A stretch of DNA of 64,000 bases, taken from NCBI RefSeq assembly GCF_041381155.1, contig NC_091142.1, positions 4,095,778-4,159,777 of the forward strand, read 5' to 3'. The notes beneath the pieces are model-generated. The model ran no database searches. It saw nothing but the letters and a program-made list of their open reading frames with translations, and was not told where the DNA came from. Source of the DNA: Argopecten irradians (Eukaryota > Mollusca > Bivalvia > Pectinida > Pectinidae). Position numbers and translations under genes: made by a program. This document shows positions 25,636-35,014 of the stretch, in pieces; position 1 is the first letter of the stretch, and the number at the start of each line of letters is the position of its first letter.

Positions 25636-26215
25636 AACAGCTCGTGTGCTTTTGGTTTATTGCATTATCTGTATTTTTTCTTAAGTGATTCACTGCCTTT
25701 GCTGATTTGTGACTTTGATTATCATATGGAATGACTTTGACCAATCCATAAACAGATATAACAATGTGTTTTGAAAAAGCATCTCTAATGGAAATGTGCA
25801 TTTTACTGAGCTGTATTAATCTTTTCATGTATAGATTTATGCTTCAAATGAATAAAATGCTTATCTTTGTTTTAACTTGTGTCTATGAGGGAAAATTGAG
25901 AAAAAAACGTGAATTCAGATAGCTCCATGACTCTATTTAATAAGAAAGCTACTCAAATAAATGGTTCTGTTGGAGGGTTACAGTCTCATAGAACTGATCG
26001 TGTGATTTTAGTTTTGCATTTTTCCTTAGGTAATTCACTGCTTATACTGATCTGTGACCTTGAATACTAATTGGATGAATTTACTCAATGCATAAGTATG
26101 TAATGATCTTACTGACTGCGTTTTGAAAAAAAAGGTTTATCTATTTTACTAAGCTTTATCTCTTTCATAATTATATAGTTTTATGCTTCAAATAAATAAA
26201 TGTGATTATTTCTAA
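25616..26215 (+). repeat. Tandem duplication of copy B gene end and 3' UTR
   Basis: The segment from the last codons of copy B (GGGAGGGTGACAGTCTCATAG) to about 25865 is repeated, diverged, at about 25973-26215. Shared landmarks are the ACAGTCTCATAGAAC start, an ATTCACTGC block, a GTTTTGAAAAA block and a TTATGCTTCAAAT(G)AATAAA end. The second copy supplies another potential polyadenylation region near 26185. Confidence 0.75.
25851..25856 (+). promoter_or_regulatory. Polyadenylation signal AATAAA of copy B
   Basis: The canonical hexamer is 216 bp after the stop codon, in an AT-rich 3' UTR. No competing gene is nearby. A second AATAAA-type site lies in the duplicated 3' UTR near 26185-26195. 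Confidence 0.6.
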
Positions 26216-26479
26216 GAAATCCTGGCTTTAGTTTAAATAATTTCTGCTATTTCTGTAATATGTAAATAACACTTTAATCAGACTATTAAATTGTTTTATG
26301 ATGCAGAGTAACCAACGTGGTTGGGACAACCAAAATAAAACTTTTTTGACATAAACACGCTTCTTTGATATACAACTAAGTCTGTCAAATTGAATGATAT
26401 TATTATATTGTATTATGAAAGGGAAGACGGTTCACCAACACTTGATAAAATGAACTTCAATGAAAGGCAGTAAAATGGA

Positions 26480-26965
26480 CAGTAAATATCGCTTTTAAAT
26501 GAGGCATTACAAAACTATACCAAAATAGGGGAGTATTATATTATTTATCTCATATTTTTCCTCAAAAAGGAATGTGATACGAGTTTTTTCATATTTATTC
26601 AATGCACCTGTCTTATCCCTTTATTCCATTGAAAAGCTGTTCATGGATGTAGAGTAAAGAATGACATTGAAATGCCTTATGATCAAATTAAGGAAATATA
26701 TAATATTGCATGTAAAACTATGAGAAATCCAAGTTCGATACTTCTAACAGAATACCATACCTCAGTTTCGAACTCCTTAACTCAAATGTTTCAATCTAAG
26801 TGAAAGAAGTTTTAAAGTACTAAACAGGCTTGATATTTTGAGTGAAATATCATCAGGTCAGGAAATCTTCACATATACATAGATACTTAAAAGTTCTTTG
26901 TAAATAAATCCCAAACTCCTGTGTCAGTGATAACACCGGGAAGTAAACGCATTCATTCCATTTGA
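26480..26965. repeat. Flanking homology block, copy 2 of 3
   Basis: Downstream of copy B, this stretch aligns by eye with about 5300-5975 after copy A. Shared landmarks are an ACCAAAAxAGGGGA segment near 26518, a TAGAGTAAAGAATGACATTG segment near 26650 and a GATAACACCGGGAAGTAAAC segment near 26928. See also about 46845-46905. Confidence 0.45.
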
Positions 26966-27114
26966 TCGCAACAGTAACTAATACTCATCGACATTCATTT
27001 CAGATAAAAATATCATGCAATTCCATATATGTACATATGTCCCTATATATTAAATGGAAGAGCAGCTCCGTTCAAATTAGCAAGGATGTTTGAATACAAA
27101 CCAAGTACCAGACC

Positions 27115-27245
27115 TGGCCCCGATTTCTCGAAACAAACTTAAGTCAAAAACTGACTTAAGTAATAAATTTTCATATAAGTTACGTCAGGAGAAAAACTTA
27201 AGTTTTGACTTAAGTCTGCACTTTTGTTTCGAGAAATCGGGGCCA
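27115..27245. mobile_element. 131-bp palindromic MITE
   Basis: The outer 23 bp at each end are perfect inverted repeats (TGGCCCCGATTTCTCGAAAC and its complement at 27226-27245). A second nested palindromic set (AACTTAAGTCAAAA / AAGTTTTGACTTAAGT) makes the whole element foldable. I could not define a convincing target-site duplication. It encodes no protein and is a non-autonomous DNA element. Confidence 0.75.
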
Positions 27246-27620
27246 GAGTAGTTTTCACTTTGATGTGTTGGGTTATAATAAAATCTGACTAAACATACTT
27301 CGTTTACATTTTTCCTTTATATAGATTTGTTTTGATTTCACGTTCTCACGTCCCTTGACCAATACATCCATGATATACATTTAGCAGCTTATCTTAGCAT
27401 TTGGCGATATTTACGTTATTTTCATTTTTCGAAATGAACATTATTGTTATATAATCAAATTTTGAAATAGTTTTCAAAACATCTGAAAGATATCGTTGCT
27501 ACATTTTAATAAAACAACAGCAATAACTGCAGCATCTTGACTACCGCTGTTAGCAAACACCGTTTTAAATTTGACAACGAACATTGTATGTAAAATTGGA
27601 TTGAAAGTGTTTCGGTTGCG

Positions 27621-27707
27621 TTAAAGGTGTTATAAACACAATTGATGCATATTTTGCATAACACATATATTACATTGGATATGCAATCGCGTTCATATTA
27701 CCTTTAA
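27621..27707. mobile_element. Small candidate TTAA-flanked MITE
   Basis: TTAA lies at both ends (27621-27624 and 27704-27707), with imperfect inverted termini AGGTGTTATAAAC and AGGTAATATGAAC. The termini resemble those of the larger TTAA element starting 0.4 kb downstream. It is very short, so chance is possible. Confidence 0.35.
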
Positions 27708-29019
27708 CACATAAAACACTGTGCAGTTTATATCTAACCTTGATAAAACAATAAGATGCTGTATTGTGTTTTCACAAAACTAAATTTTTTCTAACATGAT
27801 TTAATACAATTTTTACAAAATTTATTTTAAAAACAAATGTGCTTAAATGAAGAGAAGTGAGAAAAAATATTTCCGAAAACCGTCAAGATCTATTCATTTG
27901 ACAGTATCCATTATTCAAATCTTTTTATGCCAGGGTATGCTTCAGATCTCAGATTTAATGTTCCAAACAATTATCATAATCAGACTGAGAGAGTCATTAC
28001 ATACATTATAGAGTTTGGCAGTCCTGCAAACACTTTACATTAAAGGTGATAAAAACAGATTTTAAATATGCTATTTTTGTGTTGATATTTGTTTATTGTG
28101 GTGCACTTTATGATTTCCAACAAAAAATACAGGTTGTATTTGACGTAATTTCCATAAAATGTGCTTGAAACGAAGTCCACAACGACCCTTGTCTAGAACG
28201 ATCGCATCGCTTATCGCCCCTGATATCACCAGGTGGCCGTAGATTCGTGACGTCATCTGAGACCAACAGCTGTGACAAGAGCCGGGAAACTCAATGGGGC
28301 AGTGTTGCGGTATTGGCGATTATAGATATTTAAAACAGTCGCGCTACGTGTAGTTGCTATATTGAATAGTGGAAATGAATCCGTATATAATATATAATCT
28401 ATAACATACAATGATATAATAAAAACGATAGCTTACTCATTCTTATCGTCATATTCTGGGCTATAAAATTGTTATGTTCAGTATGTTAAAGTTTGTGAGC
28501 TTCTAATTTTACTTCAAGTTAAAAACATGAAATATAATTAATTGCATCCCGAAAAAAATCCGTGTTACTATATCCTATATGGAATGAAGTACTGATTGCG
28601 CATGCACCAAAGGCGAAATAAATTATTCTATATTATTGTTTGTGTTAATTAGACATATATATACACGATTAAACACCAATTATTGTTCAAATGATGAATA
28701 TCATTTATGCTCTGTCGGCGGTGGAGCATCTTTAAAAGCCATTTGACACCGTGTACGTGTGTGTCACTGACTCAGGTTCAAGGGGGTTGCGCTTGACTTT
28801 TGTCTGTAACTTAAAACTCAAAACATAGACTTTAAAGTTAAACCAACAAGAAGAAATATAACTTTACAAGAAAATGGACCCAAATTACAATGAGACTACA
28901 TGCTACATGCACATACATGTACATATAATGCATATTTATAAAAAAAAACCGCCACCCTGCATACCCTATCCAAAACCCGTTTATCATACCGCGATAAACG
29001 TGCCCCTATCCCGCCTTAT

Positions 29020-29354
29020 GTACGTACTCATCCTCGATATTCCAGGGGTTCCGATCACTTACGATCTCTACACCCCTGGACTATCTCATAGTGAAATTGA
29101 AGGCAGCTCAGCGGAAAACATTTGACCAATCACAGGCTAGCAAAGATTTCCTTTGAAGACTACAGAGAGAGCGACGCCTAACATCAAAGCCACACAGTCA
29201 ACCACAGTGTACCGTTATATGTCCCTTTTGATGTACATCAAATGACTAAATCACCTCTTCTATTCTGTTGCCTCTAGTTTTACTATGAGATAGTCCAGGG
29301 GTGTAGAGATCGTAAGTGATCGGAACCCCTGGAGTATCGAGGATGGTACGTACT
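29020..29354. mobile_element. 317-bp MITE with about 64-bp TIRs and 9-bp TSD
   Basis: The element at 29029-29345 begins CATCCTCGATATTCCAGGGG and ends with the near-perfect complement. The inverted repeats extend about 64 bp, to the CTATCTCATAGT segment. It is flanked by an exact 9-bp duplication, GTACGTACT (29020-29028 and 29346-29354). A 9-bp duplication with long TIRs fits Mutator-like non-autonomous elements, though that assignment is inference. It has no coding capacity. Confidence 0.85.
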
Positions 29355-30059
29355 GCACACCTCTATATTTCCTATTTGAAGCTTAATCCTTCAGAACACC
29401 GCACAGAAAGGGCTAGACTTAATTATTTTCTTAAAGTTCTATAATGAGTTTTACGGATGTGTACGAAATATAATAACATGTACAGTAGTAACAATACACG
29501 CACGGCCGATAAAAAAGACGGGACACAAAACACAGATACTAGATAAAATGACCTAATATGGATGACATGTACTCGTGGACAAGATACACATGTAATAGTT
29601 CAACTAACACAGGACCATGAAACAACATATATTTCTTATAAAACACAAATCATTTACAAGACCGCTTCATTATATTTTCTAACCGTGCGGAGTTTTGGAA
29701 ATAAGAAACCTGTCGACCTAAGTAAATTTTAAAAGTATACGCACAGACCACAGCACTCTAGATAGCCTATTGATCATTATGAGACTATATGCAAGTGTAC
29801 TATGTAGAATATAACAGGAAATTAATGAATACTAAAATGGGCCAAATTTGCAAGCATTGCGCTTAAGGCGAGAGATTTTGTTTTTTGGGGGTCCTAAGGT
29901 ATCCCCCGAGAAGGAAAAATATTACGATTGCTGAAATGAGTTTTACGATGTTTTTGATGACTTTAGAGCGTTCTTAACATGGTAATTTTTCGAATTTAAA
30001 TTCCTGCAATTAAATAATGATAACTGTGAATGTCGTCATATCATTATGCAACCCTGCTC

Positions 30060-30179
30060 GATCTGAACTAGTCCGCTAAACCTGCCTATATTATTAGGCT
30101 TTTTTTTTGCCTATATATTAGGCCAAAAAAAATTAAAAAAGCCTAATAATATGGCAGGTTTAGCGGACTAGATCTGAAC
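30060..30179. mobile_element. 102-bp hairpin MITE with 9-bp TSD
   Basis: The element at 30069-30170 has nearly perfect inverted arms starting TAGTCCGCTAAACCTGCC (about 33 bp each, one base bulged) around an AT-rich loop. It is flanked by the exact direct repeat GATCTGAAC (30060-30068 and 30171-30179). An 8-9 bp duplication suggests a hAT-like or Mutator-like origin. It has no coding capacity. Confidence 0.85.
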
Positions 30180-31092
30180 ATACCGGTTTCACACCACCGG
30201 CACATTGTTGTGTTACCCAAAATAAATATGAAAATCCCTAAAATGAAGTATGAAAAATGTGCAGAAAGACCTCTTTTATTTTTAATGCGCATTTTGAGAA
30301 CATTTCAGTCGACGAGAATGGGGGGCAAAAAGACACAACTTATAAATTATTGATTTTTTTTCTTTTAATCTGCATGTATTTTTCATGTCTCCGTATGTTT
30401 GTAACAGATGATTTTTCTATTAAAACGTAGGTCTAAAGAGGTGGGCCCCAATAATTGTCCATTTTTGCTACGATCTTATTTTGCACATAAAATTACCAGT
30501 AGATTCTATGTATATCAAAACTCCTCAGTTAATTTTATGTGTAAACTATAGATTACACAGTCGTATTACTCCAGGGTGGACTGAATAGGAAAGAACTACT
30601 TATTCATTCGTAGTTTAACCCCTGGCACACCATACGCCACATGAAATATGTACCCGCGACATTAATGACATCATTATTTACATGTAGTGACGTCATTTCA
30701 TAGGTTATGACGTCAATAATGTGTCATTATGTAGGGGATAAATCACGCTACCCAATAAGTTGAAATATAACATATTTTTCTCCGTGTGTATTTCCGTAAG
30801 TACTAAGACATGTGGCTAAAATACACATGCATGTTGACAGTTCCGCGATCGGCACACCGGCTTCCGGTAGTTGATTGTCTCAGATGACGTCACAACTCAT
30901 CGGAACTCAAGGGAGGTAAGTCATAGAAAAAAATCTGTCGTCGAAAAGATGTGAAGATTGCTTTCATTAATTTTACTATTTAGAGACAAAATGTAAGCAA
31001 ATATCAAACTGGTATTTGTTTAGATAGGCATTACAAATGTTTCTAGCATATGGTCTCATTTTCCATGTCCGTTCTGTTTTTATCACCTTTAA

Positions 31093-32270
31093 ATTATAGG
31101 TTTACGACAATCAAAGCAAATGGTTGCAAGATTAGCATGGGATTGTTTAATTCATGGTTATCTATGCTTACTTTTACTTCATCAAGCAAACATGCCCACG
31201 GGTAAATGTAGTGCTTCAACCACTACAGTAATAAATAAATAACTATAAATAACATGTAAGTACTAGAACATGACAGGAAACTCGTATAAATATCATGATG
31301 AGAATCATTTAAATGAATTACAATTGGCACGTAGAAAATTGCAAGTTAAAACTTTAAGTAAAATACTTGAAAAACATGCTTGCTCAGTAAATCATTGACG
31401 TATTTTATTATATATGAGGCTGTAAATAATAGCTACAAATATATCACGAGTGTTTCAATGACAAACAACTTAGTACATATAACAACATGCTGCTAAAATG
31501 TCAGGCAAGCACAGCTTATGTTGAAATGGTAATATATAATTAAGACATATGTATAAAGTACATTATAAATTATTAAGCACATGTAACACTCCGATGTGAA
31601 TTGAAAATTAAAAAAAGATGCCATAGAACGATTCATGTATGGGCTACTGCATAACCGTTAGGTAATACAAGTGGACAAATTTGACGTATTATAATTACCA
31701 TCTTTATTAGCTTCAAAGATGGAGATTACAAAAGCATGAATATCGCATATACAAATTTACAATTTTAAATAGAAAATTGATTGCAAAACAAACATTGCAT
31801 TTATTCAATAATTAGTTACTTCGTTAATGCCATACGAAGTATGAGGATATACAAGATATATGTATCTTATAAATAGTCATATATAGATTAAATGAAGGAT
31901 TTTATATAAAATTGCACAATTGTACAACCCAATATTTTTTAGCCATAATATGGCAAATTATACATTAACCATAGCTTTTTCGTTATATAAAATTGATAGC
32001 AAAATTAAACAACACATCGTAAACATCAGAATTACATTTATGAGTCTGATCAAACAGCGGTGGGGGAGAGCCTTTCCAGCGAGACGTTACTCGTCCCTCG
32101 ATCTATCGTTGACCAGCGGCCGATTTCAGAATATTCAAATCGCTCTATTTCCTTCATTTTCGCACCAATCTTCATAAAACTTGGTAGAAATATTCATTTT
32201 AATGTACTGAATAACATATGTTGTGTTGTAAATAACTTTTCCTTGTATTTAACGTGTTGCCGTTATTAAG
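31093..32270. other. Gene-free stretch
   Basis: AT-rich sequence with no gene that I can support. A slightly more GC-rich patch at about 32055-32190, with a CTTCATAAAACTTGG motif typical of dispersed invertebrate repeats, abuts the truncated end of the inverted gene fragment. Confidence 0.55.
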
Positions 32271-32809
32271 TGTGACCCCAAACGCATATTCAGTTACAAA
32301 ACGCAGCTTGCTCTTATCCAAATGGGACACGTTGACCCGAAGACCGAACATTGTTATGGTGTCTATGTGGTTGACCTGTAGGTTTCCGTAAAAGTCCCTC
32401 TGATTAGAGCATTTATTTGGTTGTCCGTGTGGCACTTGCGATCTTCGTTCGTCATTGTTTTTGTCGATTATTTTCATTTGGCATGTCAAAGCTTCCGCAG
32501 TCCTGGTAACTTTTAATGATGAAATTTAAACAACATCAAACTTGTTATCAGACATATATTTTTATATAAGATTATTTGTTTTGATATGAATGTGAAATGA
32601 TGTATATTCCATACCTTACTATATTATGTAAAATCAGTAATATATCTGAATAATGCCAGCTTACTTCCTTTCTACATTCTCATACTTACAAATACATTTA
32701 TTTCCGTCGATTGAGAACCCGTCCCAACAGCTTGTACAACTTCCAATGTGACATTCAACTCTCACAAGGTCCAGTAGACAATTGTCGATAGGTTGGTTAT
32801 AGTAGCATT
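32271..32809 (-). pseudogene. Inverted two-exon fragment of a B-like family member
   Basis: On the minus strand, a 120-bp Cys-rich exon (32809 to 32690) begins ECYYNQPIDNC and ends at a GTAAGT donor. It is followed by an intron of about 180 bp and the start of the 276-bp module exon (32509 to about 32271). The latter is truncated after YAFGVT, losing its last 37 bp and its donor. Both exons are still open. The module is closer to B than to C: it shares LTCQMKIIDKN and the CSNQRDFYGNLQVNH segment, and like B it lacks the two Cys-rich exons found between these exons in C. No PLAT, signal-peptide or FN3-like exons are found on either side in this orientation, so it is a displaced fragment. Confidence 0.85.
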
Positions 32810-33960
32810 CTGTATAATAAATTAGTACATATGATAGTACGAAAACAACTACATGCATGTTCAGTAGCTTCGTGTGATCCAGATTTGATTCAGTTTAACA
32901 TATTAAGTATATTTTTAAAATAACATGTCGTTGATGTCCTCTTATGAAATATAAGATCTTGCGTAAGTGGTTATGTAATATGAAATTTATTAAACGAGTT
33001 CAATAAATTGATATGCCATAAACATGTATGCGAGTGACATATTATTTAACGGATTAACTTAATTTCATATTACGAAGCCAACAGTCTAAGATTATGTTTA
33101 TCACATACCTAGTATTCATTGAAATATAAAAAAAAAAACTATCAACTGCATTTCTATAAAAAAAAGTGGCGACATCTGGCTCAGATTTGACGTTTCCGTC
33201 TACCGAGACAATCATGCAACGTCGTTTTTTTTATCATGACGTCATTATCCTGTGAAGTCTCAAAAGATTTATTACATGTGTGTCTTACAATATTGATGAC
33301 ATGGCCGTATAACCGACTGAACAGTTCAAAATATTACTATCCAATGAGTGTTTAGGGATTTGTAATGAAATATTGTTATCAAAGAGCAATACAAAATAAT
33401 TGAAGATTATCTTATTATCAGGTTTTTTCAAACCACAAGGGTCATGTGTTGATGCATAATTTTCAGATAGCTGGAAATTACTAGAAGTATGAACTATAAA
33501 AAATGTATAATTATATCTTTCAGCTCATAAAATGAACAATGTTAAAAAGTCAAGGTTTAGACAAGATTTACAAGTTTTATCCATTTTTTCTCCAAGTAAC
33601 ATTGACCTTTTCCATAGGCTATATATTTCTGCAAAGTATGGTAATCTTTAATGGAGTTGACTAATATCATAACATTAAGTGAATTTTGTAAGCATCTACT
33701 TTAATATGTGACGGCGATTGACAAAATGGGCCCAGATGAGTAAAAATCACATTTAACTTATGATTTTTTTAGAAGAGGAAAATAATATTGCGTTCCTCTT
33801 TTCGTTGTGTATTTTAAGGATTATACATGTGTAAGAAGTGACTGATGCATGAGTAAAATGCTAAATAGACAAAAAACTTTTTTTCATAAATAACTTTGTA
33901 TTTCCTAATATAAGAGATATGGTTTTTGGACTGATGCTTTGAAAGCTAGTAAAATGTCTT
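32810..33960. other. Gene-free stretch
   Basis: AT-rich sequence. I looked for the inverted counterparts of the PLAT exons here and did not find them. Nothing else is supportable. Confidence 0.55.
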
Positions 33961-33964
33961 TCAA

Positions 33965-34278
33965 AATGAAAAATTCTTGGGATCAATCCCAAAATCTTTC
34001 TCTGTTCCATGAGTGTTTCTGACAAAATGATTTTTGGGATCAATCCCAAAATCTGTCTCTGTCCCATGAGTGTTTCTGCCAAGATGGTTTTTGGGATCGA
34101 TCCCAAAATCTGTCTCTGTCCCATGAGTGTTTCTGCCAAAATAATTTTTGGGATCGATCCCAAAAATCTGTCTTAGTCCTAGGAGTGTTTCTGCCAAAAT
34201 GATTTTCGGGATCGATCCCAAAAATCTGTCTTAGTCCATGTCAGTGTTTTTTGTGAAAATGATTTTCGGGAACTTTCC
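33965..34278. repeat. 57-bp minisatellite carrying a GGGATCGATCCC palindrome
   Basis: At least five units start at about 33979, 34036, 34093, 34150 and 34208, with a partial sixth at 34268. Spacing is 57-60 bp. Each full unit has a perfect dyad (GGGATCAATCCC in the first two, GGGATCGATCCC in the later ones) followed by an ATCTGTCT...GAGTGTTTCTGCC segment. Because 57 is divisible by three, the minus strand stays open in two frames and mimics a 19-residue peptide repeat. There is no evidence that it is coding. Confidence 0.85.
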
Positions 34279-34492
34279 AAATATTTTTTATACTGAACAA
34301 ATATATACAAAACCAACTATCTATCTACCTGTGTACATATTTCTTCATTACGGAATTAGAATAGAGTAAAAACAAATGCTAAAAATGAGAAATCCATTCT
34401 TAACTCAGTGTGTATAATGTATATACAAAAGTAAATAAAACTTATACAATGGATTCCTATTTAGTGATAAGGAATTAATTTGTTATTGATTG

Positions 34493-34764
34493 ATTAATTT
34501 AAAATATAAATATAAACTTTATTTCTTTTACATCGATTGAGAAACAAGTTATACAACTTATGTAGATCACTTTCGATGGCCCGAATGTAAGCGCGCGAGG
34601 GGTCTTAGTGTGGGAGGAAACCGGAGTGCCCGGAGAAAATCCATGTGATCGGGCAGGTGACCCCTGACCTTTCCACGTCCGTGTTGGGGATCGAACCCCT
34701 GCCGGCTAATTGAAAGGCGAGCGGCTTAACCACTACACCACCCGATCACCCAATTAATTTAAAA
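34493..34764 (-). mobile_element. tRNA-derived SINE (248 bp) with 12-bp TSD
   Basis: On the minus strand the element (34752 to 34505) begins with a tRNA-like head. An A-box-like TGGTGTAGTGGTTAAG is followed about 30 bp on by the B box GGTTCGATCCC. Next comes a conserved central block (CTCCGGGCACTCCGG then TTTCCTCCCAC) like that shared by widely distributed metazoan SINEs, possibly the Meta domain. It ends in an A/T-rich tail with GTAAAAGAAATAAAG. The exact direct repeat ATTAATTTAAAA flanks it (34493-34504 and 34753-34764). It is not a functional tRNA gene. Confidence 0.88.
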
Positions 34765-35014
34765 CTGATTTATATCAATTTAAATTCAATTTAATCATAC
34801 AAAAACTTATTTATTTTTAAAATATTTGTAGAAGTTTAATGGTTTTTATATCACAGAGAAATCGGATTACCTGTAGATATTTTGTAACCTGTAATCATTA
34901 TTGAAAGTGTTTATGTTATAGCTATAATTTGACAATTATGAAGAAATTAATAAATTTGATTAACACAATTAACATATCATTTACTTAAGTATGTAACAAA
35001 TGCTAATTAATGTA

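Larger units (their letters stand above)
28040..31092. mobile_element. 3,045-bp TTAA-flanked terminal-inverted-repeat element (non-autonomous), host to two nested MITEs
   Basis: TTAA at 28040-28043 and 31089-31092 brackets perfect 16-bp inverted termini AGGTGATAAAAACAGA (28044-28059 and the complement at 31073-31088). A second perfect inverted pair of 17 bp, GTGACGTCATCTGAGAC, sits about 200 bp inside each end (28247-28263 and complement 30877-30893). TTAA duplication is the hallmark of piggyBac-type elements, but the termini do not start with the usual CCC-like bases and no transposase remnant was recognised. Two MITEs (29029-29345 and 30069-30170) are inserted inside, so the ancestral element was about 2.6 kb. 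Confidence 0.6.

Noticed and set aside
28874..29125. 83-codon plus-strand ORF
   Set aside because: It overlaps the left terminal repeat of the 29029-29345 MITE and has no homology or splice context.
33861..34221. Minus-strand ORFs with a 19-residue peptide repeat
   Set aside because: They arise from a 57-bp minisatellite whose period is divisible by three. There is no start context, splice sites or homology.
34560..34752. Possible functional tRNA gene (A-box and B-box present on the minus strand)
   Set aside because: The tRNA-like head continues into a SINE body and tail, and the unit is flanked by a 12-bp target duplication.
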